From positions 15,300,501-15,364,500 of the forward strand of contig NC_089864.1 of the NCBI RefSeq assembly GCF_036373705.1: a stretch of DNA of 64,000 nt, read 5' to 3'. Both the position numbers and the translations under genes were made by a program. This document shows positions 1-11,699 of this stretch, piece by piece. The notes under the pieces are model-generated. The model saw only the letters and a program-made list of their open reading frames with translations, was not told the origin of the DNA and made no database searches. The DNA is from Amia ocellicauda (Eukaryota > Chordata > Actinopteri > Amiiformes > Amiidae). Each line of letters begins with the position of its first letter. Position 1 is the first letter of the stretch.

Positions 1-180
1 TCAAAATTGTTTAAATCACCTTTCTTTCCCATTCAGACATTCAGTTTGGAGTTCAGGAGATTGTCTTGACCAGGACCACACCCCTAAATGCATTGAAGCA
101 ACTGCCATGTGATTGGTTGGTTAGATAATTGCATTCATGAGAAATTGAACAGGTGTTCCTAATAATCCTTTAGGTGAGTG
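1..180 (-). mobile_element. End of a DD36E Tc1/mariner element (edge fragment)
   Basis: This is the terminal inverted repeat and 5' leader of the same transposon family found complete at 28374-29579. It reads in the same orientation as that copy, matches it almost base for base, and ends in the same terminal motif followed by TA at 181-182. The transposase body would lie left of the window. The ACAC run just beyond it is a short dinucleotide repeat. Confidence 0.85.
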
Positions 181-182
181 TA

Positions 183-2341
183 TATATACACACACACACA
201 CACATTTTAAATGGAGCAGGAGAGAGGAAAAAAAACTATTGTAAAATTACATTGTTAACATGGTTTAAACATTTTTTTTTCTTAAGGAGAAACTGAAGCA
301 AAGAATTCCAATTTCTAAAATTCAAAATGAATTGTGTCTCCCTTTAGAACATGTTACTGTTACCAGTGTATACCAGTGTAAAATCATAATAAAAAGATAA
401 ACAGATCATGGTAAAGCATATACTAAACCACAATAAACCATGGAAAACCATAACGAGTACATGCGATGCCCATGTAAATGTACTGCAGTAAACTTTCTCA
501 TCACTTATTTTGTGATATTTTAAATAATGATGATTTACATAACATAATATGTAATTCATTTTTCATTCAACATTAAATAATAGTGAATTATAAAAGCTGG
601 TGTCACACAGAAATTAGTCAAATACTTTCCCACTCTCTTTACTTTGTAAATGTTCCTAGACACCTGCAATCTGGCAAATTCTCACACATTGCGCTCAGCC
701 CAAAAACACTCCCAAAAAGCAATATTCATCCGAGTGTCAGTTTTACAGGAACTGCCTGCAGCACCAGCAAATTCAGAGGGCTTTCCAGGAAAAAGGATTT
801 CCCTTCATCAAAGCATGAAAGGAGAGACATCTGGTGGTTGGAAACGGCATTATCAAATTATAATTGCCAGGAAATGTCAAACATTTTTTGCATCTCGGGT
901 TTCTGTTCTGCATCGAGCTGCACTGGCATTAATAACCCAGAAGGAAGTTACATTATATCTTTATCTATACTATACTAGAGATTCAGTCTAAAAGCATGAA
1001 AGCTGCCCATTACGTTTATTTCATTTAATTTGCAAAAGAAAACAAATACTATGATATCACAATTACTCCTGTAACATATTCCTCAATAATGATTTTCCAA
1101 TGCAGGGCTGCCTAAGCTATTAAATCTGACTTTGGTTACACAATTTCTAATTTAAATTCAATATGCAAATTCTGCATATTTTTCACCAGCATTTTAGTGT
1201 CAAAGCTTTAAAATCATGTGCATAGGTTTGATTCTATTGTGGTGAAAAAACACACACTTAAATAAATGCTGTTTGAACAAATAACTTTGTGGTTCTTAAT
1301 GGACAGACATCCACCACTAGTAGTATGCCATCATTAATGCCCTGTCCATGTCTACACATCTCTTAAACGCGAAGGAAGAGGGCAGTTCTGCGAGGAAGCG
1401 TCACGTGTCCACTCTGCACGGCCCAGAGGACGACACACAGCTCATAAAGCTTCGCTATTAATGGAGTTACTACTGAGGGCTATAATGCCATTAAAGAAAT
1501 GGGATAAAAAACACATAAATGGAGTTTCTTTAAAAAGGCAATGCCCCCAGCCCACCACCACTACCATCAGCACCACCATGGCCCTCTGTTTATGACTCTT
1601 TAGTTGTGCTTTCCCCTCAAAGGGTTGCAATAAATGTGATAAATATTAAAGAACACAAAGCAAATCCCTGGGCTTCTATCTTCCCCCCCCTCTCTGCGCT
1701 CAATTCACAAACCACTCAGCCTTCATTAGTCAATACATGGCCGAGGCAGCCTGCCTGTGGGGACGGATCTCGCGATTTGGCCATAGAATATAGCAGCCAA
1801 AGGAGAAGATTTATTACAACTCGGGGCGTTTTTCTCAGAAGCAGAATATTCACGATCGGCAGGCTGCCCAGAGAGTGACCCTTTCAATAGATTACTATGC
1901 TGCGAGTGAGGTTGAGGTTATGTTTTAGGCTTTTACCCTCCGTTATCATTTGTAAGAGTGCTGTCAGGCCATAATTAAATAAATATGCCAGAGAGAAACA
2001 ATGCAGGTATAGTAAGTATACTCCAGTTACAGTATTAAAAGACTATCATTAAGGCCTTCATTAGATGCAACTATACTGAAATTGCATTATTACAGGGGTT
2101 ATTATGATATAAGTGTACTAACATGAAGCAGCCTGCACTTTTTAACAAGAAAGACTTGGTAGAAGGCATTTAACCGTATGAAAATCACCATTACAAATTC
2201 AACACAAGAACAATCGTAACCAAGATAAAATACTACACAACACTAGTGTAGTAAATGCAGGACTGCTTGCATTAAGACTACAGTGTCTTCAGGATGCAGG
2301 ACTGTCACAAGCTAATTCAACTCCTTTGTTTTCAATAACCG
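183..2341. other. Non-repetitive region, no gene recognised
   Basis: I see no convincing exon on either strand. The short open frames at 583-991 and 1606-1878 lack recognisable domains. The stretch from about 1340 to 2000 is less AT-rich and has the mixed, homeodomain-motif-rich look of a conserved non-coding element (many TAAT/ATTA cores). Lying downstream of PTPRR exon 2 on that gene's strand, it would fall in a PTPRR intron. That reading is inference only. Confidence 0.25.
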
Positions 2342-2546
2342 TGTTATGGTGTAAGAAACCGACTCAAACAAAGTAATTCAGGTGAACTCACTGAGCATTT
2401 ATTGACTTCAGCTTACATCTCTCCCTCGCAAGGTAACCCTTCCGTCAACCCTGCATGCACAGTCCCTTACGGCAACTAACATTACCGATGTAGTAAAACA
2501 TGCCAGTCGTAAAACAGAACAAAGCACATAACAAATAAACATAACA
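2342..2546 (-). repeat. LTR of a Ty3/gypsy element (3' LTR)
   Basis: A 205-bp block that starts TGTTATG and ends CATAACA, a perfect 7-bp terminal inversion of TG...CA type. Immediately next to it (2547-2566 on the plus strand) is a pyrimidine-rich run, which is a purine tract on the minus strand: the expected polypurine tract of a minus-strand element. The 15 bases at 2532-2546 recur at 3937-3951, the remnant of the other LTR. Confidence 0.7.
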
Positions 2547-3951
2547 TTTCCCCCACCTTCCCCGCCCCAAGTTCAGGTGTCGAAAGAGGTCACAAAGTCC
2601 TGCAGGTGACCTGGGCGCTGTTGAACTCGTACAGGCCAGGCCGTAGGCACAGCAGGCGCCGGGCTGCCAGTATCAGCAACGTCAACAGAACCAGAGGGCC
2701 AGAAATCAGTTCCATGGTGGCCAAAAGGTACTGGCTGAGTTGCTGGAGGTGGCACTTTACGCAGTCGGCTAGCATGCCACCGGGACCCGTCCTGAAGCTG
2801 AAAAGTGTCTGGTCCCAGCTGGCTGCTTACACGCATTGGCGAAGACCAGAAGGACTGGAACTTGTTACTATGGTGGGGCCGCTTAGCCCTGACCCAGTCT
2901 GAGACACGTATAGCTGATGGCTTAACTATGTGGGCCTTGCCTTACCGTTGCTTCATGCGATGCTGGCACTGGCAAACCCTGGTGTGAGTAGCAGGCGCAG
3001 GAGGGTGCGGCTTTGGTGGACGCAGCCTATCCAGCGGCAGTGGCAACTCTCGCCTCAACATTAGCAGCGCTGGCGAGACCCCTGTGGTGGAGTGCTGGGT
3101 CGCTCTGTAGTGCAGGAGGGTCTGAAGTAGAGCTGTCTGGAATGCGCAGCCTTGGGCCAGATGTGTTTGGATGCCGTTCTTTAGGGTTTGATTAAACCGC
3201 TTGACTCCTCCGTTGGCCTGCGGGTGATATATGGCGGTGCGGATGTGCTTGATCCCCTTGTCGCTGAGGAAAGCGTTGAACTCCGCAGACACGAACTGTG
3301 GCCCATTGTCAGTAGTAATGGCCTGGGGCAGCCCCCAGCGGGAGATGACGTCGTCTAAAATGTTGATTATGACCTGAGAGGTGACCAAGCCAGTCGGAAA
3401 GACCTCAGGCCATTTAGAATGGAGATCATAAATGAACACAAGTTAGCGCTGGTGATGGGGAACACCATGTATTTCCCCACAGATGTCCATCTGTAGGTGC
3501 TCCCAGGGTTTAGATGGCCAAGTCAGAGGCTGCAGGGGTGGTGGGGCTGGCCGGTTTTCCTGCTGAGTAGGCAGGCTGTACAGTCCCTGACAATTGCCTC
3601 AACATCGTGGTCGATACCAGGCCACCACACGAGGTCCCGACACCGCTGCTTCAGCCTGTCGATGCCCAGGTGGCTTTCGTGAGCCATAGCCAGCTCTCTT
3701 GCATGTACAGTGCTTGGCACAACTGTGCAGTGACCACGGGCCACGCAGGTGTTGTTCCAGAATGACAGCTCCTCCTTGACCCTGGCGAATGATACTAGCT
3801 CGTCGGGCACCCGGGCTGGCCAGCCACCCGTGATAAAGGAGAGCAGGGTGCAAAAGAGGGAATCCTCCGCTGATGCCTGATGAAGCTCCAGGAGGGAAAC
3901 CGCAGCCTGTAGAGGGGCGTGTAACAGCTGGATGAGCAAATAAACATAACA
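2342..3951 (-). mobile_element. Internally deleted Ty3/gypsy retrotransposon, pol remnant
   Basis: Reading on the minus strand, the part from 3957 to 3523 encodes the HHCC zinc finger of a gypsy integrase (paired His, then CTAC). The part from 3439 to 2942 encodes the catalytic core, with TTDNGPQF around the second Asp. A C-terminal piece lies at 2836-2573. Frames are broken between these parts. The third catalytic position, normally Glu in the ...NG..ER motif, reads NGGVKR, so Glu is Lys. Only 15 bases of the 5' LTR remain (3937-3951). The flanks are AACCG and AACCA, a possible decayed target duplication. Gag, protease and reverse transcriptase are absent. It is a dead copy. Confidence 0.8.
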
Positions 3952-4348
3952 AACCATTTGACAGATTTTGCCTGGTACATGAGGAAAGTAGTACTAGATA
4001 CAGTTAAATAATGTAATATTGTATTTACTTTCAGTGTTGTCTCCAAATGTAATTCAGGGCATTTATCAAGATCTGGCTATATGTGCCTTTATTGTTCATC
4101 TTCTTCATTTCAGTCTTATTTACTGTGCCTTCTACACTACACACAGTAGGCCTCTGTCATGAATAAATTATAAGCTTGCACGCCGATGGAAAGGGGAGAT
4201 TCATGATAACAATGCTACTCTGTCTACACACTAACAGAGCTGTAGAAGTCACAAAACCATAATGTCATAAGAGTGTTGTTTGTAAAGCTCTGAACAATTC
4301 CAACCAGTACATTTGAAATGGACCCTCAGAGAGTGGCAGCCTGCATAC
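3952..4348. other. Spacer between two gypsy elements
   Basis: AT-rich unique sequence with no recognisable exon, RNA gene or repeat. Confidence 0.4.
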
Positions 4349-4807
4349 TGTCATGCCAGGGGATAACAGCAGACAAGACAAGGGGATCCAAGTGCAGGTA
4401 AACAGCCAGGAATTCAGTGCGTGGTACAAAAAGGGCTAGACAAGAGGCATAGTAATGTCACAGTCAGGAGGTCAGGCGATCGTGCAAACGAGACTAGTAG
4501 GGAAATCCGTAAGGCATAAACACAGAGGTCGAAATGCATTAGAAAAACAGTAGACGTTTAGGAACAGGAAGCTTAGGAGTTGCTGCAAAGATGCGAACAA
4601 GACTTAAATAGAAATAGTGCGGTAATGGAGCTGAAATACAAGAACTAATGAGCAAAGAAACAATATACAGGTGTGGAAGGTAATTGGTGACACAAGGATG
4701 ATTATTGAATGATCGGAATTCGAGAACAGGGAGCAGAGACAGACAAAGGAAAGACAAGGGCGGCCCCTGGTGGTGGAACTGGGAATTGTCAGGCAGTGGA
4801 TATCACA
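4349..4807 (-). repeat. 3' LTR of a chromodomain Ty3/gypsy element
   Basis: A 459-bp block running from TGTCATGCC to GATATCACA on the plus strand, so on the element's own strand it starts TGTGATATC and ends GGCATGACA. It is followed at 4808-4821 by a pyrimidine-rich run that forms a polypurine tract on the element strand. The pol frame reads through the start of the LTR and stops inside it. Confidence 0.7.
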
Positions 4808-6200
4808 GTACCTCCCCCTCTGTCTACGGGCGACTCCGAGTGCCTGTGACAGACGGTGACGAGGACATCCATGAGGCCGGGGGGCCGGCGCAGTCAGGTG
4901 GTCTCTATGGAAATCCGAGGTGAGAGAGGGATCAAGGATGTCATAGGCTGGTACCCAAGATTGCTCCTCTGGTCTATACCCCTCCCAGTCCACTAGATAC
5001 TGAAGCCTTCCCCGAACCCATCGAGAGCTGAGGAGAGACATGACCACATATGCAGGACCATCATCCAGTTCAATGGGAGGAGGAGGAGGAGGTGTAGTGG
5101 CTGGGTCGGCAACGGGAGTGAAGGGGTCAGCTCTGACTGGTTTGAGAAGGGAGACGTTAAAGGATGGTGAGATTCGAAAATGGGAAGGTAGCTGTAATCT
5201 GTACGTCACAGGATTAATCTGTCTGAGAATTTTAAAAGGGCCAATAAAACAAGGAAGCCAGAGGCGTATGTCCCGTGTTGACAACCATACCTCCTGACCA
5301 GGTTGATACTGGGGTGCTGTTCTCCTTCTACGATCCGCCTGCAGCTTCTGCTGGTGGATAGCGCGCTGTAGACGGACATGGGTGGCCTGCCAGACTTCGG
5401 CACTCCAACGGAACCAATCATCAACTGCTGGAATATCAGTCCTCTCATCAGTCCCAGGAAATAGCGGAGGTTGGTAGCCTAGGATACACTGAAATGGGGT
5501 GAGTCCTGTAGAAGAATGTATGATAGAGTTCTGTGCACATTCTGCCCAGGGGAGAAACCTGCTCCAGTCTGACTGATGGTGGCTGCAGTAGGTACGGAGA
5601 AAGCATCCCATCTCTTGATTAAGTCTCTCTGTCTGCCCATTGGTTTGTGGGTGATATCCTGAGGAGAGATTTATTTTGATATTTAACCCGAGATGTGAAT
5701 TGGGGACCACGATCGGTAACTATTTCCTCTGGCAATCCATACACCCGAAACACCTGGGAAAACAGGAAGTCTGCAGTGGTGAGAGCTGTGGGGAGACATT
5801 TCAAAGGAGTTAGTCGGCAGGCTTTGGAAAACTGATCCATGGCTACAAGTACTGTGGTAAAACCATTTGAATTGGGGAGATCAGTAATGGAATCGAGGGC
5901 TATATGCAACCAGGGTCTGTTTGGAATAGGAAGTGGCCCTAATAAACCAGCCGGGAGTTAGGGAGGAGACTTGCTTTGTGCACATATGGGACATGCGGCG
6001 ATGAAGCGGGTGACATCCTGGAGTAAAGTGGGCCACCAGAATTTGCGCTGAACCAAAGACAGCATGCAAGGAACTCTGGGATGTCCTGTGGTCTGTGAGG
6101 AATGGAGCCAGAACCTGAGAGCGGATAGAAGAAGGGACATACAGAAAGAGATTGAAAGTGTCCAACGTAACAGTACTTGTCTTATTATTGTTGTAATGTA
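4349..6200 (-). mobile_element. 5'-truncated Ty3/gypsy chromovirus (integrase and chromodomain)
   Basis: On the minus strand, 6260-5958 carries the end of the integrase zinc finger (CPIC). The segment 5909-5619 carries the core start (MDQFSK) and the second Asp (VTDRGPQF). A shift of frame then leads to the long frame ending at 4604, which begins just before the Glu motif ([12 protein letters not shown]). So all three catalytic residues are present but split between two frames. Residues about 230-275 of the long frame form a chromodomain (YLVDWEGY, then W and the acidic end), typical of fish sushi-type chromoviruses. Gag, protease, reverse transcriptase and the 5' LTR are missing; the 5' end is lost near 6200. 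Not functional. Confidence 0.85.
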
Positions 6201-6213
6201 GGTTATTGTGCAC

Positions 6214-6416
6214 TTTTGAAATTCCTCAATTGCTATAGTAAACAACAACAAAACAAACAAATCAATTAGTTGTAAGTATTTAAATACATTGTTGTATGAT
6301 GGATTATTTCAATCAACAGCCTAATCTTCAAATGTCTACAGTACATAAAATAACAATTGGATATGGTTCCTGATTGCTGATTAAGTGCTACTTTAAAAAC
6401 ACAGATGAAGATATAC

Positions 6417-6471
<55 letters not shown>

Positions 6472-7813
6472 GTTTGAATACCCTTGAATACCCTTGAATA
6501 CCATCACACTAATTGAAACACTAATAAGTCAATCATCAAAAGGAAAATCAATTAATAAGTACTAAAAAGATGTTCAATTGCTTCTGGAACAACCAATATC
6601 CTTATATTGTACTTAAAGTAATTGATTGCTACACGTGCAGGTTTTGAGGCTGCATTATCCAATTAGCTGACTAGATTTTTAAAGTGTTCATTCAGAGGAA
6701 TGCACAGCCATAGTTATAAATCACTGAATATCTCAGACTCAATTAGAGGCCCACTTTCCCAAGAAATACAGCTCAACTAACTGTATGGCTAACACACAGA
6801 AGATATTACTACAGGCAAAGACAGAAGTATTTATTCCCCTGCCTGAACAATGATCATTTAGCAATATTCATTGCATTTTAGGGGTAAATCATGTTAGTTT
6901 ATAATAATAACAAATCATACAAATTGTGTCTTTGTGTATACAGAAATATTCACTGTGTTACAATGTTTACTTCTTCAAAGCCTGGATAAATAATGAGTAG
7001 GATAAGTCATCACTGACACATAACACTAATTGTCCAATTAACACTGAACAACACAAGTACTTTTCTAACCTCTTGCTCCACACTGAAATTATAGTGTTAC
7101 ACAAAGAAGGCAAACATTATACAAAGACTAAAGAAATGCTTGCTATTCCAAAACGAAAAACAGGCCGAATGGAATGGGGGTAATATCTATCACTTTTTGT
7201 AACTCAAAAGAAGCTTAACATTCTGATTGTATCAATATAAGCAATTGATATTAGTTTCACATTAATTCTGTCACAAATAATTACTGTACACCTGTGATTT
7301 GATGTGTCTTCACTCAGAAACTAATCTATTTGAGGTTAAAATGTGAGTTTCAGTTAAAGTCCAAATAATTCCTATTACATTTGATAATTTTATAATTTTA
7401 TAAGGAACAATACAAACTATGTAGATTTGAATCTTATAATTCCTGCTCCAATATCACTTTTTTTTTTTTTAAATAAAGAACCATTTGGCTAAAATGGCTA
7501 AAAGAACAAGCTATGTAGGGTAATGACTTCCTCTCCCATATACCTGGGATTAGAGGATTAATCTTTCATTTCAGAAATTATTTGCATAAGGTTTTTCATC
7601 AAAAAGTGATGTCGCTAATCTCTTGCTGGGAAACCTCATTGCTTTTTGATTAAAGAGCGTTCCTGTTAAATTATTGAGTCTAAGGGCTGGTTAGGATCTA
7701 ATTACCCTAGGATTCCTCTAACTCTTATCCCGAAAGCATGACTTTCTCACATGTGTCACTTTACTCTCAGAGTAAACGATCTACGAGGAAAATACCAAAA
7801 GCAAACAACCTAC
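6214..7813. other. AT-rich spacer, inferred PTPRR intron 2
   Basis: Contains the GATA-type microsatellite at 6416-6471 and a T run near 7459-7470. I searched the minus strand for the next PTPRR exon by eye and did not find one. Since PTPRR exon 2 ends at 7814 with a donor site, this sequence and that to its left are most simply intron. Confidence 0.4.
6416..6471. repeat. (ATAG)n microsatellite
   Basis: About 13 uninterrupted copies of a tetranucleotide, followed by two copies of a short tandem (CCTTGAATA). Confidence 0.95.
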
Positions 7814-8554
7814 CATGGTGACCAAGTGTCTGGCGGACACGGGGGCATTTTCCACCTGCAGGTCATGGTCAGTACGAGCTAACAGGCTGATGGTTTGGTC
7901 ATCAGTCGCATCAGGAAACCTGGACTTCACCATCATTCCTGGCCGCAGTTTACTTATCCTGGCATGTGAGGGAGAATGGAAAATATTCTGCTTGTCCATG
8001 GCCTCCATGCCTGCACCTTTCTCGATGTCCTCCACATGTCGGTAGATTAAAATGGGCCGTTCTGACTTGCGCCGGTGTATTGCTAGGAAATGATCATTAT
8101 CCCCGGAAAAGCAGCCTGAAAAGAGACAAACAACAACGAGTCACAATTTCGGAAACCCACACCACACTTTCATTAATTTAAAAAAAAAAAAAAAAAATTA
8201 AATTCCTTCTGGTTTAGTCAGGATATTAGTCATATTTTGTCAAATACAGATCCCAATTATATATTTTTAAAATTTCATTGAATTACTGATCAAGCAACTC
8301 GGTTAAAGAGAGCAATATCGCGATTTGCACAGCTATAACATTAATAAGGTTGTTAGAATACCGCTCGAAGCCACGATACCAATCGATAAGCTTTTGCCCA
8401 CCACCAGTAACCAAAATAAACACATGCCATGGGGGGGTTGAGACGAAAATCATCCGACACTCAGTTGGCTCGGTATGAATGATGAACTCTTACCTGCAAT
8501 CTTTAGGTGGAGCAGCACGTAAACAGCAGCCAGGAAGGCGCCTCTTCCCTGCAT
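7814..8554 (-). CDS. ptprr: PTPRR, coding exons 1 and 2 (partial)
   Basis: Receptor-type protein tyrosine phosphatase R is a single-pass membrane phosphatase that acts on MAP kinases. Only the N-terminus is here. Exon 1 (8494-8554, 61 nt) encodes a signal peptide (MQGRGAFLAAVYVLLHLKIA) and ends in a GTAAG donor. Exon 2 (7814-8115, 302 nt) follows a polypyrimidine-CAG acceptor and ends with a GTAGG donor. Together they give 121 complete codons. The start of the mature chain, CFSGDNDHFLAI, followed by a basic stretch and a VEDIEK motif, matches the known PTPRR N-terminus, with divergence after that as expected of its ectodomain. The kinase-interaction motif and phosphatase domain are not seen. 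Neighbouring TSPAN8-like genes agree with vertebrate synteny. Identification rests on remembered family sequence, not on a search. Confidence 0.85.
8166..8199. repeat. A-rich run in PTPRR intron 1
   Basis: A stretch of about 17 A residues in the intron between the two PTPRR coding exons; no attached retrosequence is evident. Confidence 0.6.
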
Positions 8555-9313
8555 GTTTGTGTGCGTGTTCACTCCGTAACGCTCGCATTCAAAGCAGCTG
8601 TCAGAATGGCTCTTCCGCTGCGACCGTAGTATCAGCCGTGCGGTTATAGTCCCGGTTCACCTGGAGACGATTGCAATGATCCTAGGGCTGGTTGGTTTTG
8701 CAATGGCGATTCGTCTTTGCATCAGTCATCTCAATGTATTGTAGCCGATGCTGGCGCAGCTCCTTACAGTGCAGTGAAGGGACAGAACTGATGCATAATT
8801 AATATGGGGAAGTCTCCCGCTCCAGCGACATGCATTCAGAGATTCCTGCAAACTGCTTCCTGGATGGTTATACGTGCGTGTGCTCTTATTGCTTTAAAAT
8901 AAAATACAAAAGTGCAGATTGGACTTCCCAGGAGACGCAACATCGTTAGATTGTAGATTGTGATGGAACTGTGTGTGTGTGTGCTCTACAATTGAGCCAT
9001 GTATGTAAAGATATTGAGATTATTGTAATTGTCAAACTTGTTTTCCATGGCTTTCTAGAATGTGTGAAACACTGTTATTTGTACAATTGTAGGACAATTC
9101 TCCATGATTGCTAACAGCACCACTATGATGTTAATTTAGAAAACACATTCAGAGAGGTTGCCTTTTCTTTGCAAATTCAAGTTTTAATCACTGATTCCCA
9201 CCAAAAAACTGAACTAATCAGTGGAAATAGTCCCCAAGATGAATTATATTTTTAAATAAAAATTAATTTAGCATATACAGGGCGGTCTCGTAAGGCAACG
9301 TATTTTATTATTC
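8555..9313. promoter_or_regulatory. PTPRR 5' flank and probable promoter region
   Basis: The bases directly upstream of the PTPRR start codon (up to about 8900) are richer in GC and CpG than the surroundings, as expected for a 5'UTR and promoter. I see no clear TATA box at a useful distance. The outer half (8950-9313) is AT-rich with a short TG repeat near 8971. The assignment is positional. Confidence 0.35.
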
Positions 9314-9884
9314 AAAGGGACTTAGATAATATTCAGTTGTGGGCCGACACCTGGCAGATGAAATTCAATGTGGACAAGTGCAAGGTAATACATGCAGGTA
9401 ACAAAAATGTCCACTATAATTACACTATGGGAGGAATAGAACTAGATGAATTAACGCATAAGAAAGGCCTAGGAGTCTATGTGGACTCCTCACTTTCTCC
9501 ATCCAAACAATGTGGGGAAGCAATAAAAAAGGCAAACACAAAGTTAGAGTATATTGTCAAAAGTGTAGAATTGAGAACAAGGGCAGTAATGTTCAGACTG
9601 TACAATGCACTAGTTAGAGCTCATCTGTGTGCAGTTCTGGGCTCCACACTTCAAGAAAGATATCGCTGCTCTAGAGGCAGTTCAGAGGAGAGCAACCAGA
9701 CTTATTCCAGGTCTGAAGGGAATGTCCTACTGAGAGACTGAGCCTTTTCACCCTGGAACAGAGGAGAATAAGTGGGGACTTGATCCAAGTCTTCAAAATC
9801 ATGAAGGGCTTCGACCACATCAAACCAGAGGAGCTTTTCCAGATCAGCAGGGACACACGCACCCGGGGACACAAATGGAAATCT
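9314..9884 (+). mobile_element. LINE 3' fragment (CR1/I-like reverse transcriptase C-terminus)
   Basis: The frame at 9337-9741 begins ADTWQMKFNVDKCKV and continues with GVYVDSS and [10 protein letters not shown]. These are the motifs that follow the FADD catalytic box in this family of vertebrate LINEs. A frameshift near 9740 moves the frame to LFTLEQRRISGDLIQ. The same family appears in the opposite orientation at 39243-40100, where the FADDT box is kept. The fragment is cut at about 9884 by the DIRS remnant. Confidence 0.8.
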
Positions 9885-11690
9885 ACCAAGGGGGCGCCTT
9901 GAAAAAGGTCCCAAGATGTGGCAACGCCTCGATTCGAGTGGGCCACTAGGTGTTCAGGCACCGGGATCCCGGTGGACTCGTAGGCCATGGTAATGATGGG
10001 TGTATGTAACTCGCTCACATGTTTTGTAGAGGTGATTGCCAGCAAAAATGCAGTCTTAAGTGACACCAGCTTCAGCGTCCAGGACTACATCAAGACGCCA
10101 TACGGGCAGTGAAGGGGTGCGAGGAGGCCGCAGCCGTCGAGCTCCCTTTAAAAACTGCACAGCCAGGAAATGAGACCCAGGGGGCTCGCCATCAATGCAG
10201 AGATGGCCGCCAGATACACTATATACAGCTCCTGTAGAAATTGCAATATGACCCCAATAGGGCAATGAATTGGATCTTGACTGCCATCTTGGCACCAGGT
10301 GCTAAACATCTGCCAGTGGTTGGACTACTGCGACCTCGTAGAGGGAGCTCTCGCCGACTGAATAGTGGTTACTACTTGTGTTGTACAGGCCTGGGAGGTG
10401 AACTGCTCTGATGGAGTGGAACCGTGGCTGCACCTACAGAAGCAGATGGCATGCTAGACAGTACAGTCTGTGAGACCGGAGACTTCCTTGCCTGTTGATA
10501 TAGGCAACCACCGCTGTGTTGTCCTTTATCAACCAGCACATGTCTGTCCTGCAGGACTGGCAGGAAATGAGTACTGCTTGTAACTCCAGGACGTTGATAT
10601 GGAGGGCCTGTGCGGGCTCTGTCCACCTGCGTCGGACTCCACGTCCATCACAGACTGCTCCCCAACCTTGTTGGAGGCATCTGTCGTCATGATGCTCAGT
10701 GGTAGACTGGCCCCAGGGGTACACTGAGGGTCAAATTGTGAGGGCTCCGCCACCAACGGAGGGCCTTCCAGCGCGCTGGAGTAACTGTGACTCGGCGTGC
10801 TTGATCGCAGCGAGGGTGCATCCTGAGAGACCTGAACCACCACTGCAGTGGCCTCAATTGGAGGAGGGGGGAGGGTCTGTGATGCAGCCGCTAGGAGGCC
10901 CAGCAGCCTCTGGCAAAGGGACATCCTGACACGAGCTCTGAGTTGGAAGAGGGAGAGACACGTGCGTATGGAGGCAACTCTCTCTAGCATAAAGGAGTGT
11001 GGTGATATCGATGCGAAGCGCCACACACTGCAATGGGTCCCTCACTTGCGTCCACACCACACCCTGGAAGCAGGGTGGACGTGTCTGAAATTGTAAGTAG
11101 TAGCCAACTGATATAATTTGGAGCACCTAAGAGTCTTGGGTGCAGAATTTGAGAGGTGCTGGGGGGTGTTAGGGTGGGCCAGAGGCTGCTGAAGTGCCTC
11201 AGGGATGGGGCTCGGATGGTGGAGGAGGTGGGGTCGGTCTGGGTCCCCTCCTACCACAAGCTGCGGTGGGCTGCCGTGGGGCCAGGGTGGCGAGCCACAG
11301 GGAGGGGCCTGCCTGCCTGTGAGACGCTGGCGGAGATCGGCAGGTGGGTGGGGCTGTGGCCTGAGCTGTAGTCCGGCCTGCGGCCTAGGCTGTGGCCTGG
11401 GAACTACGGTCAGGGTGACTCGCCGCTGGTGAGCTGCCACAGACTGCCTGCGCTGCTGGACCTGGGGTGGAATAGGATAAACCCAGGCCAGCTGCAGGGA
11501 CTGCTCCCTCTCCTGGAGGGTGCGTGTCAGCATGACCTCCACAGAGGGGCCAAAAGTGAAGCCCGGCGAGATAGGGGCATCCATGAGGCGAGTCCTGTCC
11601 ACCTCAGGAACCGGCCGTGCCTGGGACAGCTAGAGCTGTCAGCGCACCGCCACAATGGTTGCCAGGGACTGCCCACTCGCCCTTGTCCCC
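9885..11690 (-). mobile_element. DIRS-type retrotransposon remnant (gag-like, RNase H, tyrosine recombinase)
   Basis: On the minus strand the order is as follows. First comes a gag-like piece (11602-11042; a FTFGPSVEVML motif and basic, Pro/Gln-rich sequence). Then an RNase H piece (10724-10434; GWGAVCDGRG, HINVLELQAV, DNTAVVAYINRQG). Then a tyrosine-recombinase piece (10066-9880; LKTAFLLAITSTKHVSELH and later SNRGVATSW). This order and these motifs fit DIRS elements, which use a tyrosine recombinase rather than an integrase. Much of the reverse transcriptase is deleted and the frames are broken. The remnant is wedged between two LINE fragments. Confidence 0.7.
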
Positions 11691-11699
11691 TGGCGCATC

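Noticed and set aside
583-991. Two overlapping plus-strand frames of 131 and 113 codons
   Set aside because: No recognisable protein family and both overlap in different frames; not supported as a gene.
6416-6471. Regular tandem repeats that might suggest a CRISPR array
   Set aside because: A 4-base microsatellite with no spacers in a vertebrate genome.
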